The notes under the pieces: generated by a model
Seen by the model: the letters and a program-made list of their open reading frames with translations, nothing else
What the model was told of the DNA's origin: nothing
The model's database searches: none
NCBI RefSeq assembly: GCF_001427385.1
Contig: NZ_LMGJ01000004.1
Location: forward strand, 8,700-72,699
DNA: 64,000 nt
Source of the DNA: Mesorhizobium sp. Root157
GTDB lineage: Bacteria; Pseudomonadota; Alphaproteobacteria; Rhizobiales; Rhizobiaceae
Reading direction: 5' to 3'
Shown: positions 26,401-35,564 of the stretch, piece after piece
How positions within the stretch are numbered: the first letter of the stretch is position 1
How the letters are laid out: every line of letters begins with the position of its first letter
Program-made: the position numbers and the translations under genes

Positions 26401-26503
26401 CACCTTCTACCGCGTTCGTGTCGCCGCCAATTCGCGCAATGAGGCCATCAGCCTGTGCGAAAACTACAAGGCAGCCGGCGGCAACTGCTTCGTGTCGAAG
26501 TAG
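23480..26503 (+). CDS. Large SPOR-domain envelope protein
   Basis: 1007 residues. A very acidic, low-complexity cytoplasmic N-terminal region of about 650 residues (rich in Glu, Asp, Ala) is followed by one membrane span (residues ~653-676, MVAALVGVVALIGGIGAFAL), a Pro/Ala/Gln-rich periplasmic linker of ~250 residues, and a C-terminal SPOR domain (residues ~928-1007, GSWSMQIASQPS). SPOR domains bind denuded glycan strands at division sites. The SPOR gene between argS and nagZ is typical of alphaproteobacteria, but the cytoplasmic part varies greatly and its role is unknown. A hairpin terminator follows. Confidence 0.9.
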   Translation: MAERTQLRTTDRDQISEDDPFAELTRIMGFDPRVSVKQDTAQPQADAAEDFAIDLEKELMGEFGAADETDPASLHAASAGPRYSVEGEAEVAPRFEDDIAAALDQDFEFEDDVVFDEAELAGEAAPVFEEKQVPVADDKPAEVELQSDAREYDERDDEAYGAFDALDFELTEAGEEDVAPAGVVSTGDFDADFDRAMADVDMDFEARPTEAGAAAGQEFDLPEFEELAVADEAASTADVEDEPVLDSAAYEEPSHAGEPVVEPVAAQGASLEDELSALLNQMSARPLAVQPHEEAAPADHAAAGDAGWSQDEAPVAPEQDTTSYLPSDDLDADLVEELEAETASAADEGEALEAAGIDFDHSTFDAALTAEMDIEPLEEEAAASEQPVAALQDPIEALQWLAAKPVADAVASSRIWSRGTPYIQPQQTSAQPIASTEPAEPEAFSADQSAYEIPAAYDVALDDVDPVISGEAEVEIADEAYEAAEPAVAAPAYEEVPDIETVDVPERVVALADDLDIPDVPYQSEDAEKPLYDDLEAEFTTLLTEMNTSEPANVAAQPAAYEDDAYGAGFGRDGSAASAYGNPRQNTQTATVGDDYDDQELAGFDVDDLPGSRPLEGRQAIADDDLAFDPDFDEEMSLPDPAAAAVARQPRNRVVMVAALVGVVALIGGIGAFALSFGGGDGSGAPVLVKADDNPIKVKPENPGGTVIPNQDNKVYDMVANGAKPAAPVQEELVTDAEEPVDVIAKAPEMRVVEPAPAEADAAAAQPSGKSEERIMPAAVQPEAEGQSDVALVTPRKVRTMIVKPDGSLVPREEPQPAAAQVAATEPADPAPQLVVNPTADEQTGAVAPATETQADQSPIAAAPASETALAVAAQPQAAQPSAQSAVTPALAPVAPQRPAEQPVDIVGEVKPDQVAAVNPASAVAASGSWSMQIASQPSVESAQSTYQDLARRYSSVLEGRSVNIVKAEVAGKGTFYRVRVAANSRNEAISLCENYKAAGGNCFVSK

Positions 26504-26528
26504 GCCCGAGGCTTTTGAATTCGGCAGG

Positions 26529-26558
26529 AGCCGGCGCCTCGCGCCGGCTTCGTCGTTT
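26529..26558 (+). terminator. Terminator after the SPOR gene
   Basis: 7-bp GC-only stem GCCGGCG/CGCCGGC with loop CCTCG, followed by TTCGTCGTTTTT. The T run is interrupted, so termination may be partial and nagZ may be partly co-transcribed. Confidence 0.6.
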
Positions 26559-26626
26559 TTGCGAGCCGCTTCTTCATTGAAATGGTCGCGATTCCCTTTC
26601 CAGCCGGAACACTCTAGAATCCCGTC

Positions 26627-27646
26627 ATGAGCGAATCACAAACACTCATCCTGGGTTGTGCCGGAAGGTCGTTGACCCGCGAGGAAATCTCGTTTTACCG
26701 GGGGGAGCGCCCTTGGGGGTTCATCCTGTTCGCGCGCAACGTCAGCGAGCCTGAGCAGATCCGCGATCTCGTCGCTTCCATGCGCGACAGCGTCGATCGT
26801 CCCGATGCGCCGGTCTTCATCGATCAGGAAGGGGGCAGGGTGCAGCGCCTGCGCCCTCCGCTGGCGCCGAACTATCCCGCCGGAGCGGCACTCGGCGCGC
26901 TCTATCGCGACGACGAGGAAGCCGGCCTGCGCGCCGCCTGGCTGCTTGCCCGGCTGCATGCCTTTGATCTTTTGCGCTATGGCATCAATGCCGACTGCCT
27001 GCCGGTCCTCGACGTGCCGGTGGAGGGCGCCAGCGACGTCATCGGCGCGCGCGCCTATGGCAAGGAGCCTTCGATCGTGGCCGCCCTCGGTCGTGCCGTC
27101 GCCGAAGGGCTGATGTCGGGCGGGGTGCTGCCGGTCATGAAGCACATTCCCGGCCACGGTCGAGCGGTGGCCGACACCCATTTCGAACTGCCGACCGTCC
27201 ATACGCGGCTCGAGGAGTTGCGCAGACACGATTTCGCCCCCTTCAAGGCGTTGAACGACTTGCCGATCGCCATGACCGCGCATGTCGTTTTCAGCGCCAT
27301 CGACCCGGATGCGCCGGCAACGACTTCGGGCAAGGTGGTTGAGGAGATCATCCGCGGCGAGATCGGCTTCGACGGGCTCCTGGTGAGCGACGACACCTCC
27401 ATGAAGGCACTTTCTGGGGATTTCCCGACAAAGGCGGCGTCGATCCTTGCAGCCGGCGTCGATCTCGTCCTTCACTGCAACGGGGAGATGGAAGAGATGA
27501 GGGGGATCGCCTCGCGGGCGCGTCCTCTGGAAGGCGAGGCGCTGAAGCGGGCCGAACGGGCACTGGCTTCGGTCGACGGGCAGGACAAGGCCGACGAGGC
27601 GGATCTACGCGCCGAGTTCGAGCAGTATTTCGAGGCGGTAGCGTAA
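26627..27646 (+). CDS. nagZ: Beta-N-acetylhexosaminidase (NagZ)
   Basis: 339 residues, glycoside hydrolase family 3. Removes N-acetylglucosamine from anhydromuropeptides in the cytoplasm during peptidoglycan recycling. Motifs: FIDQEGGRVQRL, KHIPGHGRAVADTHFELP (the conserved KHFPGHG loop with the catalytic histidine) and the nucleophile aspartate in LLVSDDTSMKAL. No signal peptide, as expected. It lies between the SPOR gene and scpA, so peptidoglycan turnover and division functions are grouped here. Confidence 0.96.
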   Translation: MSESQTLILGCAGRSLTREEISFYRGERPWGFILFARNVSEPEQIRDLVASMRDSVDRPDAPVFIDQEGGRVQRLRPPLAPNYPAGAALGALYRDDEEAGLRAAWLLARLHAFDLLRYGINADCLPVLDVPVEGASDVIGARAYGKEPSIVAALGRAVAEGLMSGGVLPVMKHIPGHGRAVADTHFELPTVHTRLEELRRHDFAPFKALNDLPIAMTAHVVFSAIDPDAPATTSGKVVEEIIRGEIGFDGLLVSDDTSMKALSGDFPTKAASILAAGVDLVLHCNGEMEEMRGIASRARPLEGEALKRAERALASVDGQDKADEADLRAEFEQYFEAVA

Positions 27647-27769
27647 AGCAAATCCAGGAAAAGCGGGAACCGGTTTTCCATCCGGAATTGCGTAGAAACA
27701 ACAAATTGCAGCGGGTCAGGGTTCAAACCGAAATCTCGGCAGCGGTTAACCGCAAGGAGCAACAGGGTA

Positions 27770-28609
27770 GTGGCGCAGAAAGCGGAACAGAGGGCTGAGA
27801 AGGCTGCGCCCATGGACCGTCTGTGGGCGGAAGACGCCGAATCGCGGTTGACCGGCGATCCCGAACTGGTGGTCGATGTCGACGGCTTCGAAGGTCCGCT
27901 CGACCTGTTGCTGCATCTGGCCCGCAACCAGAAGGTCGATCTGGCGCGCATTTCCGTCCTTGCCCTGGTCGAACAATATCTGGCCTTCATCGACAAGGTG
28001 CGCGCCGTGCGGCTGGAACTGGCCGCCGACTATCTGGTCATGGCCGCATGGCTTGCCTTCCTCAAGTCCAAGCTCCTGATCCCCAAGCAACCGGGAGAAG
28101 AGGGCGAGAGTGGCGAGGAACTGGCCGCCGTTTTGCAGTTCCGCTTGCGCCGGCTGGAAGCGATGCGCGAGGCCGCCGCGCGGCTGGTCAACCGCAACCG
28201 CCTTGGCCGCGATGTGTTTGCGCGCGGGCTGCCTGAACTGGTGATCGTTGAAAAGCGCAACCGCTTTTCCGCGTCCCTCTACGATCTTTTGACGGCCTAT
28301 GCCACGCAGCGCCAGCGGCAGGCCATCACCAACGTCCAGATCGCCCAGCGCGGTGTCTGGTCGCTCAAGCAGGCGCGCGACATCCTCACCCGTCTCGTCG
28401 GCTCGCTGCAGGACTGGACGGTGCTGGACAGCTTCCTCATCGACTATCTGGCAACGCCCGCAGACAAGCGCACCGCTGTCGCCAGTTCCTTTGCCGCCTC
28501 GCTGGAACTGGTCCGGGAAGGCAAATTGGAAGTGCGCCAGCAAGAGGCATTCGCGCCGATCTATCTCCGTGGCCGCGCCCCAGGCGCCAAGGCAGTCGAG
28601 GTGGCATGA
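27770..28609 (+). CDS. scpA: Segregation and condensation protein A
   Basis: 279 residues, GTG start at 27770 with AAGGAG about 13 bases upstream. Kleisin subunit that links the heads of Smc for chromosome condensation. Family signatures: FEGPLDLLLHLARNQKVDLARISVLALVEQY at the N terminus (Smc-binding helices) and the middle helix LAADYLVMAAWLAFLKSKLLIP. The C-terminal winged helix ends KLEVRQQEAFAPIYL. It overlaps scpB by 4 bp, so the two subunits are translationally coupled. Confidence 0.96.
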   Translation: MAQKAEQRAEKAAPMDRLWAEDAESRLTGDPELVVDVDGFEGPLDLLLHLARNQKVDLARISVLALVEQYLAFIDKVRAVRLELAADYLVMAAWLAFLKSKLLIPKQPGEEGESGEELAAVLQFRLRRLEAMREAAARLVNRNRLGRDVFARGLPELVIVEKRNRFSASLYDLLTAYATQRQRQAITNVQIAQRGVWSLKQARDILTRLVGSLQDWTVLDSFLIDYLATPADKRTAVASSFAASLELVREGKLEVRQQEAFAPIYLRGRAPGAKAVEVA

Positions 28610-29352
28610 TGAACGACAGCGCCAACGCATCGATCATCCCGTTCAAGCTCGGCGACGATATGGGCGAAGCAGCGCCGGTCGGGAACCCGGCGGCGCGCCT
28701 GCACATGGCCGAACTGGTGCGCATGGCCGAGGCCATCGTCTTTGCCAGCGCCGAACCGGTTAGCGAAAGGCAGCTTGCCGCCCGCCTGCCCGAAGGTGCC
28801 GACGTTGAAGCGGCGATGCGCGAATTGCAGCAGATTTATTCGCGCCGTGGCGTCAATCTGGTCAACGTGGCCGGCTCGTGGGCATTTCGCACCGCCGGCG
28901 ATCTCGCTTTCCTGATGAGCCGGGACGCCGTTCAGCAGAGGAAGCTGTCGCGCGCGGCGCTCGAAGTGTTGGCCATTATCGCTTACCACCAGCCGGTCAC
29001 ACGCGCCGAGATCGAGGATATTCGCGGTGTCGAGACCTCCAAGGGGACGCTGGATACGCTGATGGAGACCGAATGGGTGCGCATGCGCGGTCGCCGCCGC
29101 ACACCCGGCCGTCCCGTCACTTACGGCACCACCGATGCGTTTCTCGATCACTTCTCCCTTGAGGAACTGCGTGATTTGCCGGGCATCGACGAATTGAAGG
29201 GCGCCGGCATGCTTTCCACCCGCATGCCTGCGAATTTCTCCATTCCGCTGCCGCCAACCGATGCCGATGCGCTGACCGAGGACGAGGATGCGCTGACCGA
29301 CATCGACCTTGAGGAACTGGGTCTGCTCACGCCGCGCGTTACCGACGATTGA
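28606..29352 (+). CDS. scpB: Segregation and condensation protein B
   Basis: 248 residues. Binds ScpA as a dimer and completes the Smc-ScpAB condensin. Two winged helices are visible: MAEAIVFASAEPVSERQLAARL and LEVLAIIAYHQPVTRAEIEDIRGV, followed by GRPVTYGTTDAFLDHF. The acidic C-terminal tail (ALTEDEDALTDIDLEELG) is common in alphaproteobacteria. It starts inside the scpA stop (ATGATG) and lies 167 bp upstream of tatA. Confidence 0.96.
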   Translation: MMNDSANASIIPFKLGDDMGEAAPVGNPAARLHMAELVRMAEAIVFASAEPVSERQLAARLPEGADVEAAMRELQQIYSRRGVNLVNVAGSWAFRTAGDLAFLMSRDAVQQRKLSRAALEVLAIIAYHQPVTRAEIEDIRGVETSKGTLDTLMETEWVRMRGRRRTPGRPVTYGTTDAFLDHFSLEELRDLPGIDELKGAGMLSTRMPANFSIPLPPTDADALTEDEDALTDIDLEELGLLTPRVTDD

Positions 29353-29519
29353 GGCGCAATGCCGTAGCGGAATCGGCGCTGCGGCGATTTACAGCACGGG
29401 CCGGTTTCGAAACTGCGTGACATCGACCAACCATTCGTGAAGACTGCGGTAGTTGTGTTTGAATCCCGACACGAAAACGCATAGATCAACATCTGGGAAA
29501 ACATTCGAGAGAGAGTGCA

Positions 29520-29741
29520 ATGGGTTCGTTTTCGATTTGGCACTGGTTGATCGTGCTGGTGATCGTGTTGCTGGTCTTTGGCCGCGGCAAGATTCCCGAG
29601 CTGATGGGCGACATGGCCAAAGGCATCAAGAGCTTCAAGAAGGGCATGGCTGACGACGAGGTCGCGGACGACAAGCACACGGTCGAGCACCGCACTGACG
29701 AGACCGTTTCGCCTTCCAAGGAAAAGACCAGCAAAAGCTGA
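29520..29741 (+). CDS. tatA: Sec-independent translocase subunit TatA
   Basis: 73 residues. One N-terminal membrane helix ([17 protein letters not shown]) followed by the [24 protein letters not shown] hinge and amphipathic helix, then a charged tail; the standard TatA layout. Forms the protein-conducting pore of the twin-arginine pathway for folded proteins. AGAGAG precedes the start. First gene of a compact tatABC operon. Confidence 0.97.
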   Translation: MGSFSIWHWLIVLVIVLLVFGRGKIPELMGDMAKGIKSFKKGMADDEVADDKHTVEHRTDETVSPSKEKTSKS

Positions 29742-29773
29742 TCTTGTCTCGGCGCTAGTCAGGTTGAATAGCT

Positions 29774-30520
29774 ATGCTTGATGTCGGCTGGTCCGAAATG
29801 CTGGTGATCGCGATTGTCATGATCGTGGTCGTCGGGCCGAAGGATTTGCCCCAGATGCTGCGCACCATCGGTCGCATGATGACCAAGATGCGCGGCATGG
29901 CCAATGATTTCCAGAAGCAGTTCAACGAGGCCTTGAAGGAGGCCGAACTGGACGACGTCAAGAAGTCGGTCGATTCGCTGCGCAGCCTCAATCCGGCGGC
30001 AGAAATCCGCAAGCAGTTGAACCCGTTCGAGAAGGCCGGGGCCGACCTGCGTGCCGGCATCGATAGCGCCATGAAGCCCAAGCCGGCTGCATCGGCAACG
30101 CAGGCCGAAACGCCTGCAACGGTGGAGACCGAGGCCAAGCCCGGTGAGCCGCTCAAGGGTGCCGCCGCCATTCCCGGTGGGCCTGAAGCCATGCCGGCTC
30201 CACCGACATTCCCGGCAATGACGGACGCGTCGGCGACAGCGTCGGTGTCGGCCGCCGCGCCAAAAGCGAAGCGGGTTGCAAAGCCGACCAAGCCTGCGAA
30301 GGCTGCGACCGCAGCATCGGCTAAAGCTGCGCCCGCAAAGGCCAGTGTGCCGGTCCCCGCCAAAGTGAACGTTGCACCGAAAGCTGCGCAAAAACCGCCG
30401 TTGACCAAGGCCGGAAGCCCTGCCGCCGCCAAAGCCGCTCCAGCCAGGGCTGCCGCTCCGGCCAAGACTGCCGCCAAGGCTGCCCAGCCTGCCAGGAAAC
30501 CCGCGAGGGCGCCGAAGTGA
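29774..30520 (+). CDS. tatB: Sec-independent translocase subunit TatB
   Basis: 248 residues, longer than the ~170 of E. coli TatB. N-terminal helix with the TatB pattern (MLDVGWSEMLVIAIVMIVVVGPKDLPQMLRTIG), then an amphipathic helix, then a long Ala/Pro/Lys-rich tail that is low in complexity and typical of rhizobial TatB. With TatC it forms the receptor for twin-arginine signal peptides. Its last codons overlap the GTG start of tatC. Confidence 0.95.
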   Translation: MLDVGWSEMLVIAIVMIVVVGPKDLPQMLRTIGRMMTKMRGMANDFQKQFNEALKEAELDDVKKSVDSLRSLNPAAEIRKQLNPFEKAGADLRAGIDSAMKPKPAASATQAETPATVETEAKPGEPLKGAAAIPGGPEAMPAPPTFPAMTDASATASVSAAAPKAKRVAKPTKPAKAATAASAKAAPAKASVPVPAKVNVAPKAAQKPPLTKAGSPAAAKAAPARAAAPAKTAAKAAQPARKPARAPK

Positions 30521-31374
30521 GCGTGACTGACAAGGACGATATCGAGAAGTCGTCGGCGCCGCTCGTCGAGCATCTGATGGAGTTGCGCACGCGGCTGATG
30601 TGGTCGATCGGCGGCTTCTTCGTTGCATTTCTGATCTGCTTTTTCTTCGCCAAGCCGCTGTTCAATCTTCTTGTGGTCCCCTTCAAGTGGGCGACCAGTT
30701 GGGCGGGGCTCGACCCGCAGAAGGTCGAACTGATTTACACCGCGCCGCAGGAATTCTTCTTTACCCAGGTCAAGCTGGCCATGTTCGGCGGTATGGTCAT
30801 CGCCTTTCCGCTGATTGCCACGCAGATCTACAAGTTCATCGCGCCGGGTCTCTACAAGAACGAGCGCGCGGCCTTCCTGCCGTTCCTGATCGCTTCGCCG
30901 ATCCTGTTCCTGCTCGGCGCCTCGCTGGTCTATTTCTTCTTCACGCCGATGGTGATGTGGTTCTTCCTGGCCATGCAGCAATCGGGCAGCGCCGATCAGG
31001 TGCAGATTTCCCTGTTGCCGAAGGTTTCGGAATATCTCAGTCTGATCATGACGCTGATCTTTTCCTTCGGCCTCGTTTTCCAGTTGCCGGTTGTAACCAG
31101 CCTCATGACACGCGTCGGAATTTTGAGTTCCCAGGCGCTTGCCGACAAACGCAAATGGGCGATCGTCAGCGCCTTCGTGGTCGCAGCGGTGCTCACCCCG
31201 CCCGATCCGCTCAGCCAGATCGGCCTCGCATTGCCTACCATCATCCTCTACGAAATATCGATCTGGACAGCACGCATGATCGAGCGTTCGCGCGCCAAGG
31301 AACAGGCAGCCGACGAAGATGCAGCGGCCGCCGAAGAAAAGCCTGGCGATTCGCCAGCGGAAACCTCCGTATAG
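30517..31374 (+). CDS. tatC: Sec-independent translocase subunit TatC
   Basis: 285 residues, GTG start overlapping the tatB stop (GTGA). Six membrane helices. Recognises the twin-arginine motif. Family signatures: LVEHLMELRTRLMWSIGGF at the N terminus and FGLVFQLPVVTSLMTRVGI in the middle. The last ~25 residues are charged and cytoplasmic. Downstream, where serS is commonly found in related genomes, there is instead the coxSLM operon. Confidence 0.97.
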   Translation: MSVTDKDDIEKSSAPLVEHLMELRTRLMWSIGGFFVAFLICFFFAKPLFNLLVVPFKWATSWAGLDPQKVELIYTAPQEFFFTQVKLAMFGGMVIAFPLIATQIYKFIAPGLYKNERAAFLPFLIASPILFLLGASLVYFFFTPMVMWFFLAMQQSGSADQVQISLLPKVSEYLSLIMTLIFSFGLVFQLPVVTSLMTRVGILSSQALADKRKWAIVSAFVVAAVLTPPDPLSQIGLALPTIILYEISIWTARMIERSRAKEQAADEDAAAAEEKPGDSPAETSV

Positions 31375-31552
31375 CGCCAGCCTCGCGGTTCGCGCTGGCT
31401 GCAACCTCCAGTATTAGACTTTGGAACAACTCAAGTTCGCGTTTGCAGCGAACGACAGCTATTGTCGTGGGCGTTATTGGGTATAAGAATAACGCTCCAC
31501 CGGCGTTTTAGTCGGACGCCGTGTACCAAGGTTAAGCACCCAGGGAGGCTCC

Positions 31553-32053
<501 letters not shown>

Positions 32054-32176
32054 GAAAGCGGGCGAAGAGGGAATGGCGAATAGGGAAATTTCGATCCCGA
32101 TCCGCCGGCGCTTTTGTTCCCAGCCCGCTGTTCACTATTCGCTGTTCGCTTTTGCAATTTCTGGAGGAGAACTCTG

Positions 32177-34528
32177 ATGGGTATTGAAGGCGTTGGGGCG
32201 CGGGTCGCGCGCAAGGAAGACAAGAGGTTCATCACCGGTGCCGGCCGCTATGTCGACGACATGGTGGTGCCGGGCATGAAGCACGCCATGTTCGTGCGCA
32301 GCCCGCATGCGCATGCGCAGATCAAGAAGATCGACGTCAAGGCCGCACAGGCGATGCCCGGCGTCATTGGCGTGTTGACAGGCAAGGAACTCAAGGCCGA
32401 TGGCATCGGCAACCTCATCTGCGGCTGGATGATCCATTCCAAGGACGGCACGCCGATGAAGATGGGCGCCTGGGCGCCGCTTGCGGTCGACAGGGTTCGC
32501 TATGTCGGCGACGCGGTGGTGATCGTCGTGGCCGACACCAAGAGCCAGGCGCGCGACGCGGCCGAGGCCGTCGACATCACCTACAAGGAATTGAAGGCCG
32601 TCACCGACGCTTCCAGGGCCATGGACAAGGGTGCGCCGCAACTCCATCCGGAGGCCGACAACAACCTCATCTTCGATTGGGACATCGGCAATGCCGATGA
32701 GACTGCGGCCGCCTTCAAGAAGGCTGCCCATGTCGTCAAGATGGATGTCGTCAACAACCGTCTCGTTCCCAATGCCATGGAGCCGCGCGCAGCACTTGGC
32801 CACTACGACAAGGCCGAAGATCACTACACCTGCTGGACGACCTCGCAGAACCCGCATGTGGCGCGCCTGGTCATGAGCGCCTTCTACAACGTCGCTCCTG
32901 AAAACAAGCTGCGCGTCATCGCACCTGACGTCGGCGGCGGCTTCGGCTCGAAGATTTACATCTACCCGGAAGAGATCGTCTGCCTGTGGGCGTCGAAGAA
33001 GACCGGCGTGCCGGTCAAATGGGTGGCCGACCGCACCGAAAGCTTCCTTTCCGATGCGCATGGCCGCGACCATCACACCCATGCCGAAATGGCCTTCGAC
33101 AAGAACCACAAGATTACCGGGTTCAAGGTCGAGACCAAGGCCAATCTCGGCGCCTACATGTCGCTGTTTTCGTCGGCTACGCCGACCTATCTCTACGCGA
33201 CGTTGCTGTCGGGCCAGTACGACATTCCGGCTATCCACGCCAACGTCAAGGCGATCTACACCAACACCTCGCCCGTCGATGCCTATCGCGGGGCAGGGCG
33301 TCCCGAAGCCGCATTCCTGGTCGAGCGCATGCTGGAAGTGTCGGCCCGTCAGTTCGGCCTGTCGCCGGCGGAATTGCGCCGCAAGAACTTCATCACCTCG
33401 TTCCCGCACCAGACGCCGGTCATCATGAATTATGACGCAGGCGATTTCGCGACTTCGCTGGATATGGCGCTGAAGGCGGCGGACTATGCCGGTTTCGAGA
33501 AGCGTCGCGACAAGGCGAAGAAGGCCGGCAAACTGCGCGGCATCGGCTTCTCCTGCTATATCGAAGCCTGCGGCATTGCGCCGTCGGCGGCGGTCGGTTC
33601 GCTCGGCGCCGGTGTGGGCCTGTGGGAATCTGCCGAGGTGCGCGTCAATGCCGTCGGCACCATCGAGGTGCTCACCGGTTCGCACAGCCACGGCCAGGGG
33701 CATGAGACGACCTTCGCCCAATTGGTGGCGCAGCGTCTGTCCGTGCCGCTGGACTCCGTCTCCATCGTTCATGGCGACACCGACAAGGTGCAGATGGGCA
33801 TGGGCACTTACGGATCGCGTTCCGGCGCGGTCGGCATGTCGGCCATTTCCAAGGCGCTCGACAAGGTCGAGGTCAAGGCAAAGAAGATCGCCGCTCATCT
33901 GATGGAAGCCGACGAGGCCGACATCGTCATCGAGAACGGCACCTTGAAGGTTGCCGGCACCGACAAGAGCGTGCCGTGGTTCCAGATGGCACTTGCCGCC
34001 TATACGGCCCACAATCTGCCCGGCGGCATGGAACCCGGCCTGAAGGAAACCGCCTTCTACGATCCGGCCAACTTCACTTTCCCGGCCGGCTGCTACATCT
34101 GCGAGGTCGAGGTCGATCCTGAAACCGGCCAGACCGACATCGTCCAGTTCGTGGCGGCGGACGATTTCGGCAATATCATCAACCCGATGATCGTCGAGGG
34201 CCAGGTGCATGGCGGTGTCACGCAAGGCATCGGGCAGGCGCTTCTGGAAGGGGCGAATTATGACGCTGGGAGCGGCCAACTCCTGACGGCGAGTTACATG
34301 GACTACACCATGCCGCGCGCCGGCGATGTTCCATTCTACAAACTGTCGACGTCGAACACGCCGTCCCCGTCCAATCCGCTCGGCCTCAAGGGCTGCGGCG
34401 AGGCGGGCGCGATCGGCGCGCCGCCGGCCGTCATCAATGCCATCACCGACGCCATCGGCACCGAGAACCTGACGATGCCGGCCACACCGCAAAAGGTGTG
34501 GGCGGCGATCCGGTCGGTGAAACATTAA
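32177..34528 (+). CDS. coxL: Form-II CoxL-like molybdopterin large subunit
   Basis: 783 residues from ATG 32177 (GGAGGAG upstream); the frame is open 21 codons before it. Large subunit of the xanthine oxidase superfamily holding molybdopterin cytosine dinucleotide. The active-site loop is AYRGAGR (around residue 369), the mark of form-II; form-I true CO dehydrogenases have AYXCSFR. GGGFGSK and the C-terminal [15 protein letters not shown] with the catalytic glutamate are present. CO oxidation by form-II enzymes is doubtful, so an aldehyde or aromatic N-heterocycle could be the substrate (inference). mobB and moaA are 9-12 kb downstream. Confidence 0.9.
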   Translation: MGIEGVGARVARKEDKRFITGAGRYVDDMVVPGMKHAMFVRSPHAHAQIKKIDVKAAQAMPGVIGVLTGKELKADGIGNLICGWMIHSKDGTPMKMGAWAPLAVDRVRYVGDAVVIVVADTKSQARDAAEAVDITYKELKAVTDASRAMDKGAPQLHPEADNNLIFDWDIGNADETAAAFKKAAHVVKMDVVNNRLVPNAMEPRAALGHYDKAEDHYTCWTTSQNPHVARLVMSAFYNVAPENKLRVIAPDVGGGFGSKIYIYPEEIVCLWASKKTGVPVKWVADRTESFLSDAHGRDHHTHAEMAFDKNHKITGFKVETKANLGAYMSLFSSATPTYLYATLLSGQYDIPAIHANVKAIYTNTSPVDAYRGAGRPEAAFLVERMLEVSARQFGLSPAELRRKNFITSFPHQTPVIMNYDAGDFATSLDMALKAADYAGFEKRRDKAKKAGKLRGIGFSCYIEACGIAPSAAVGSLGAGVGLWESAEVRVNAVGTIEVLTGSHSHGQGHETTFAQLVAQRLSVPLDSVSIVHGDTDKVQMGMGTYGSRSGAVGMSAISKALDKVEVKAKKIAAHLMEADEADIVIENGTLKVAGTDKSVPWFQMALAAYTAHNLPGGMEPGLKETAFYDPANFTFPAGCYICEVEVDPETGQTDIVQFVAADDFGNIINPMIVEGQVHGGVTQGIGQALLEGANYDAGSGQLLTASYMDYTMPRAGDVPFYKLSTSNTPSPSNPLGLKGCGEAGAIGAPPAVINAITDAIGTENLTMPATPQKVWAAIRSVKH

Positions 34529-34542
34529 GGGGAGGCAGGATC

Positions 34543-35337
34543 ATGTATTCAGTCAGTTATCATCGCGCCGCCTCCGTTGCCGAAGCGGCAAAGCTGGCCA
34601 AGGGGGAAGCCAAGCTCGTCTCGGGCGGCATGACGCTGATCCCGGCCATGAAGACCCGCCTGGCGGCACCGTCGGATCTTGTCGATATTTCCCGCATCGA
34701 TGCGCTCAAGGGCATCAAGGTGTCGGGCAAGACAGTCACCATCGGCGCGGGGACCACGCATTACGAGGTTGCCACCAGCGACAAGCTGGCGAAAGTGTGC
34801 CCGGCTCTCTCGCATCTTGCCTCGATGATCGGCGATCCGGCCGTGCGCCACAGGGGCACGATCGGCGGTTCGATCGCCAACAACGATCCGGCCGCCGACT
34901 ATCCCTCGGCCATGCTGGCGCTGGGCGCCACCATCGTCACCAACAAGCGTGAGATCGCGGCGGACAAGTTCTTCAAGGTTTTGTTCGAGACGGCGCTGAA
35001 GGAAGGCGAGATCGTCACTTCCGTCACCTTCACCGCGCCGGCCAAGGCGGCATACGAGAAGTTCCGCAACCCGGCCTCGCGCTACGCCATCGTCGGCGTG
35101 TTCGTGGCCAAGGGCGCGGGCGGGGTTCGCGTAGCCGTGACCGGCGCAGGCGACGATGGCGTGTTCCGCTCCAAGGAACTGGAAGCGGCGCTTGCCAAGC
35201 AGTTCGACGCGGCGGCACTCGCTTCGGCCAAGGTGCCGGCGAAAACCCTGATGAGCGACATGCATGCTTCGGCCGACTACCGCGCCCACTTGATCGTGGT
35301 CATGACGCGCCGTGCGGTGGCTGCAGCCAACGCCTGA
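34543..35337 (+). CDS. coxM: FAD-binding subunit of the CoxSLM-type hydroxylase
   Basis: 264 residues from ATG 34543 (GGGGAGG before it). FAD-binding PCMH domain with the two family motifs AKLVSGGMTLIPAMK and TIGGSIANNDPAADYP, followed by the CO dehydrogenase flavoprotein C-terminal domain. Passes electrons from CoxS to the quinone pool or another acceptor. Last gene of the operon, with a strong terminator at 35361. It begins 14 bp after coxL. Confidence 0.92.
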   Translation: MYSVSYHRAASVAEAAKLAKGEAKLVSGGMTLIPAMKTRLAAPSDLVDISRIDALKGIKVSGKTVTIGAGTTHYEVATSDKLAKVCPALSHLASMIGDPAVRHRGTIGGSIANNDPAADYPSAMLALGATIVTNKREIAADKFFKVLFETALKEGEIVTSVTFTAPAKAAYEKFRNPASRYAIVGVFVAKGAGGVRVAVTGAGDDGVFRSKELEAALAKQFDAAALASAKVPAKTLMSDMHASADYRAHLIVVMTRRAVAAANA

Positions 35338-35360
35338 TTCGCCCAACTTTTGAGTTGCAA

Positions 35361-35395
35361 AAAGGCCGGCGGTGACGCCGGCCTTTGTTCTTTTT
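35361..35395 (+). terminator. Terminator of coxSLM
   Basis: Perfect 11-bp stem AAAGGCCGGCG/CGCCGGCCTTT with loop GTGA, then TGTTCTTTTT. Confidence 0.9.
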
Positions 35396-35439
35396 AGCAC
35401 ACTCTAAATTGAACCATCGTCGTATTGCGGCAATTTGGC

Positions 35440-35485
35440 ACGATTATATCGTTATACGATCGTATCGTAGCGCGAGCATATCGTG
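35440..35485. promoter_or_regulatory. Cluster of CGAT palindromes upstream of the OFA transporter
   Basis: ACGAT-TAT-ATCGT (35440-35452) is followed at once by the 12-bp perfect palindrome ATACGATCGTAT (35454-35465), then two more ATCGT units. It lies 80-125 bp before the transporter start, in AT-rich DNA, and looks like a regulator operator. GntR-type proteins bind sites of this style (inference). Confidence 0.5.
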
Positions 35486-35564
35486 ACGCGACCGATTGCG
35501 GCTCGCGGCCCTGGTCAGATCGTGCGTCGCTTCTGAGAAAGCAAAAATCATTTGGGAGGGAAGC

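Noticed and set aside
32135..34525. 796-residue minus-strand frame opposite coxL
   Set aside because: A shadow of coxL, which has all molybdenum hydroxylase motifs. The Arg/His/Asp-rich composition is typical of antisense frames.
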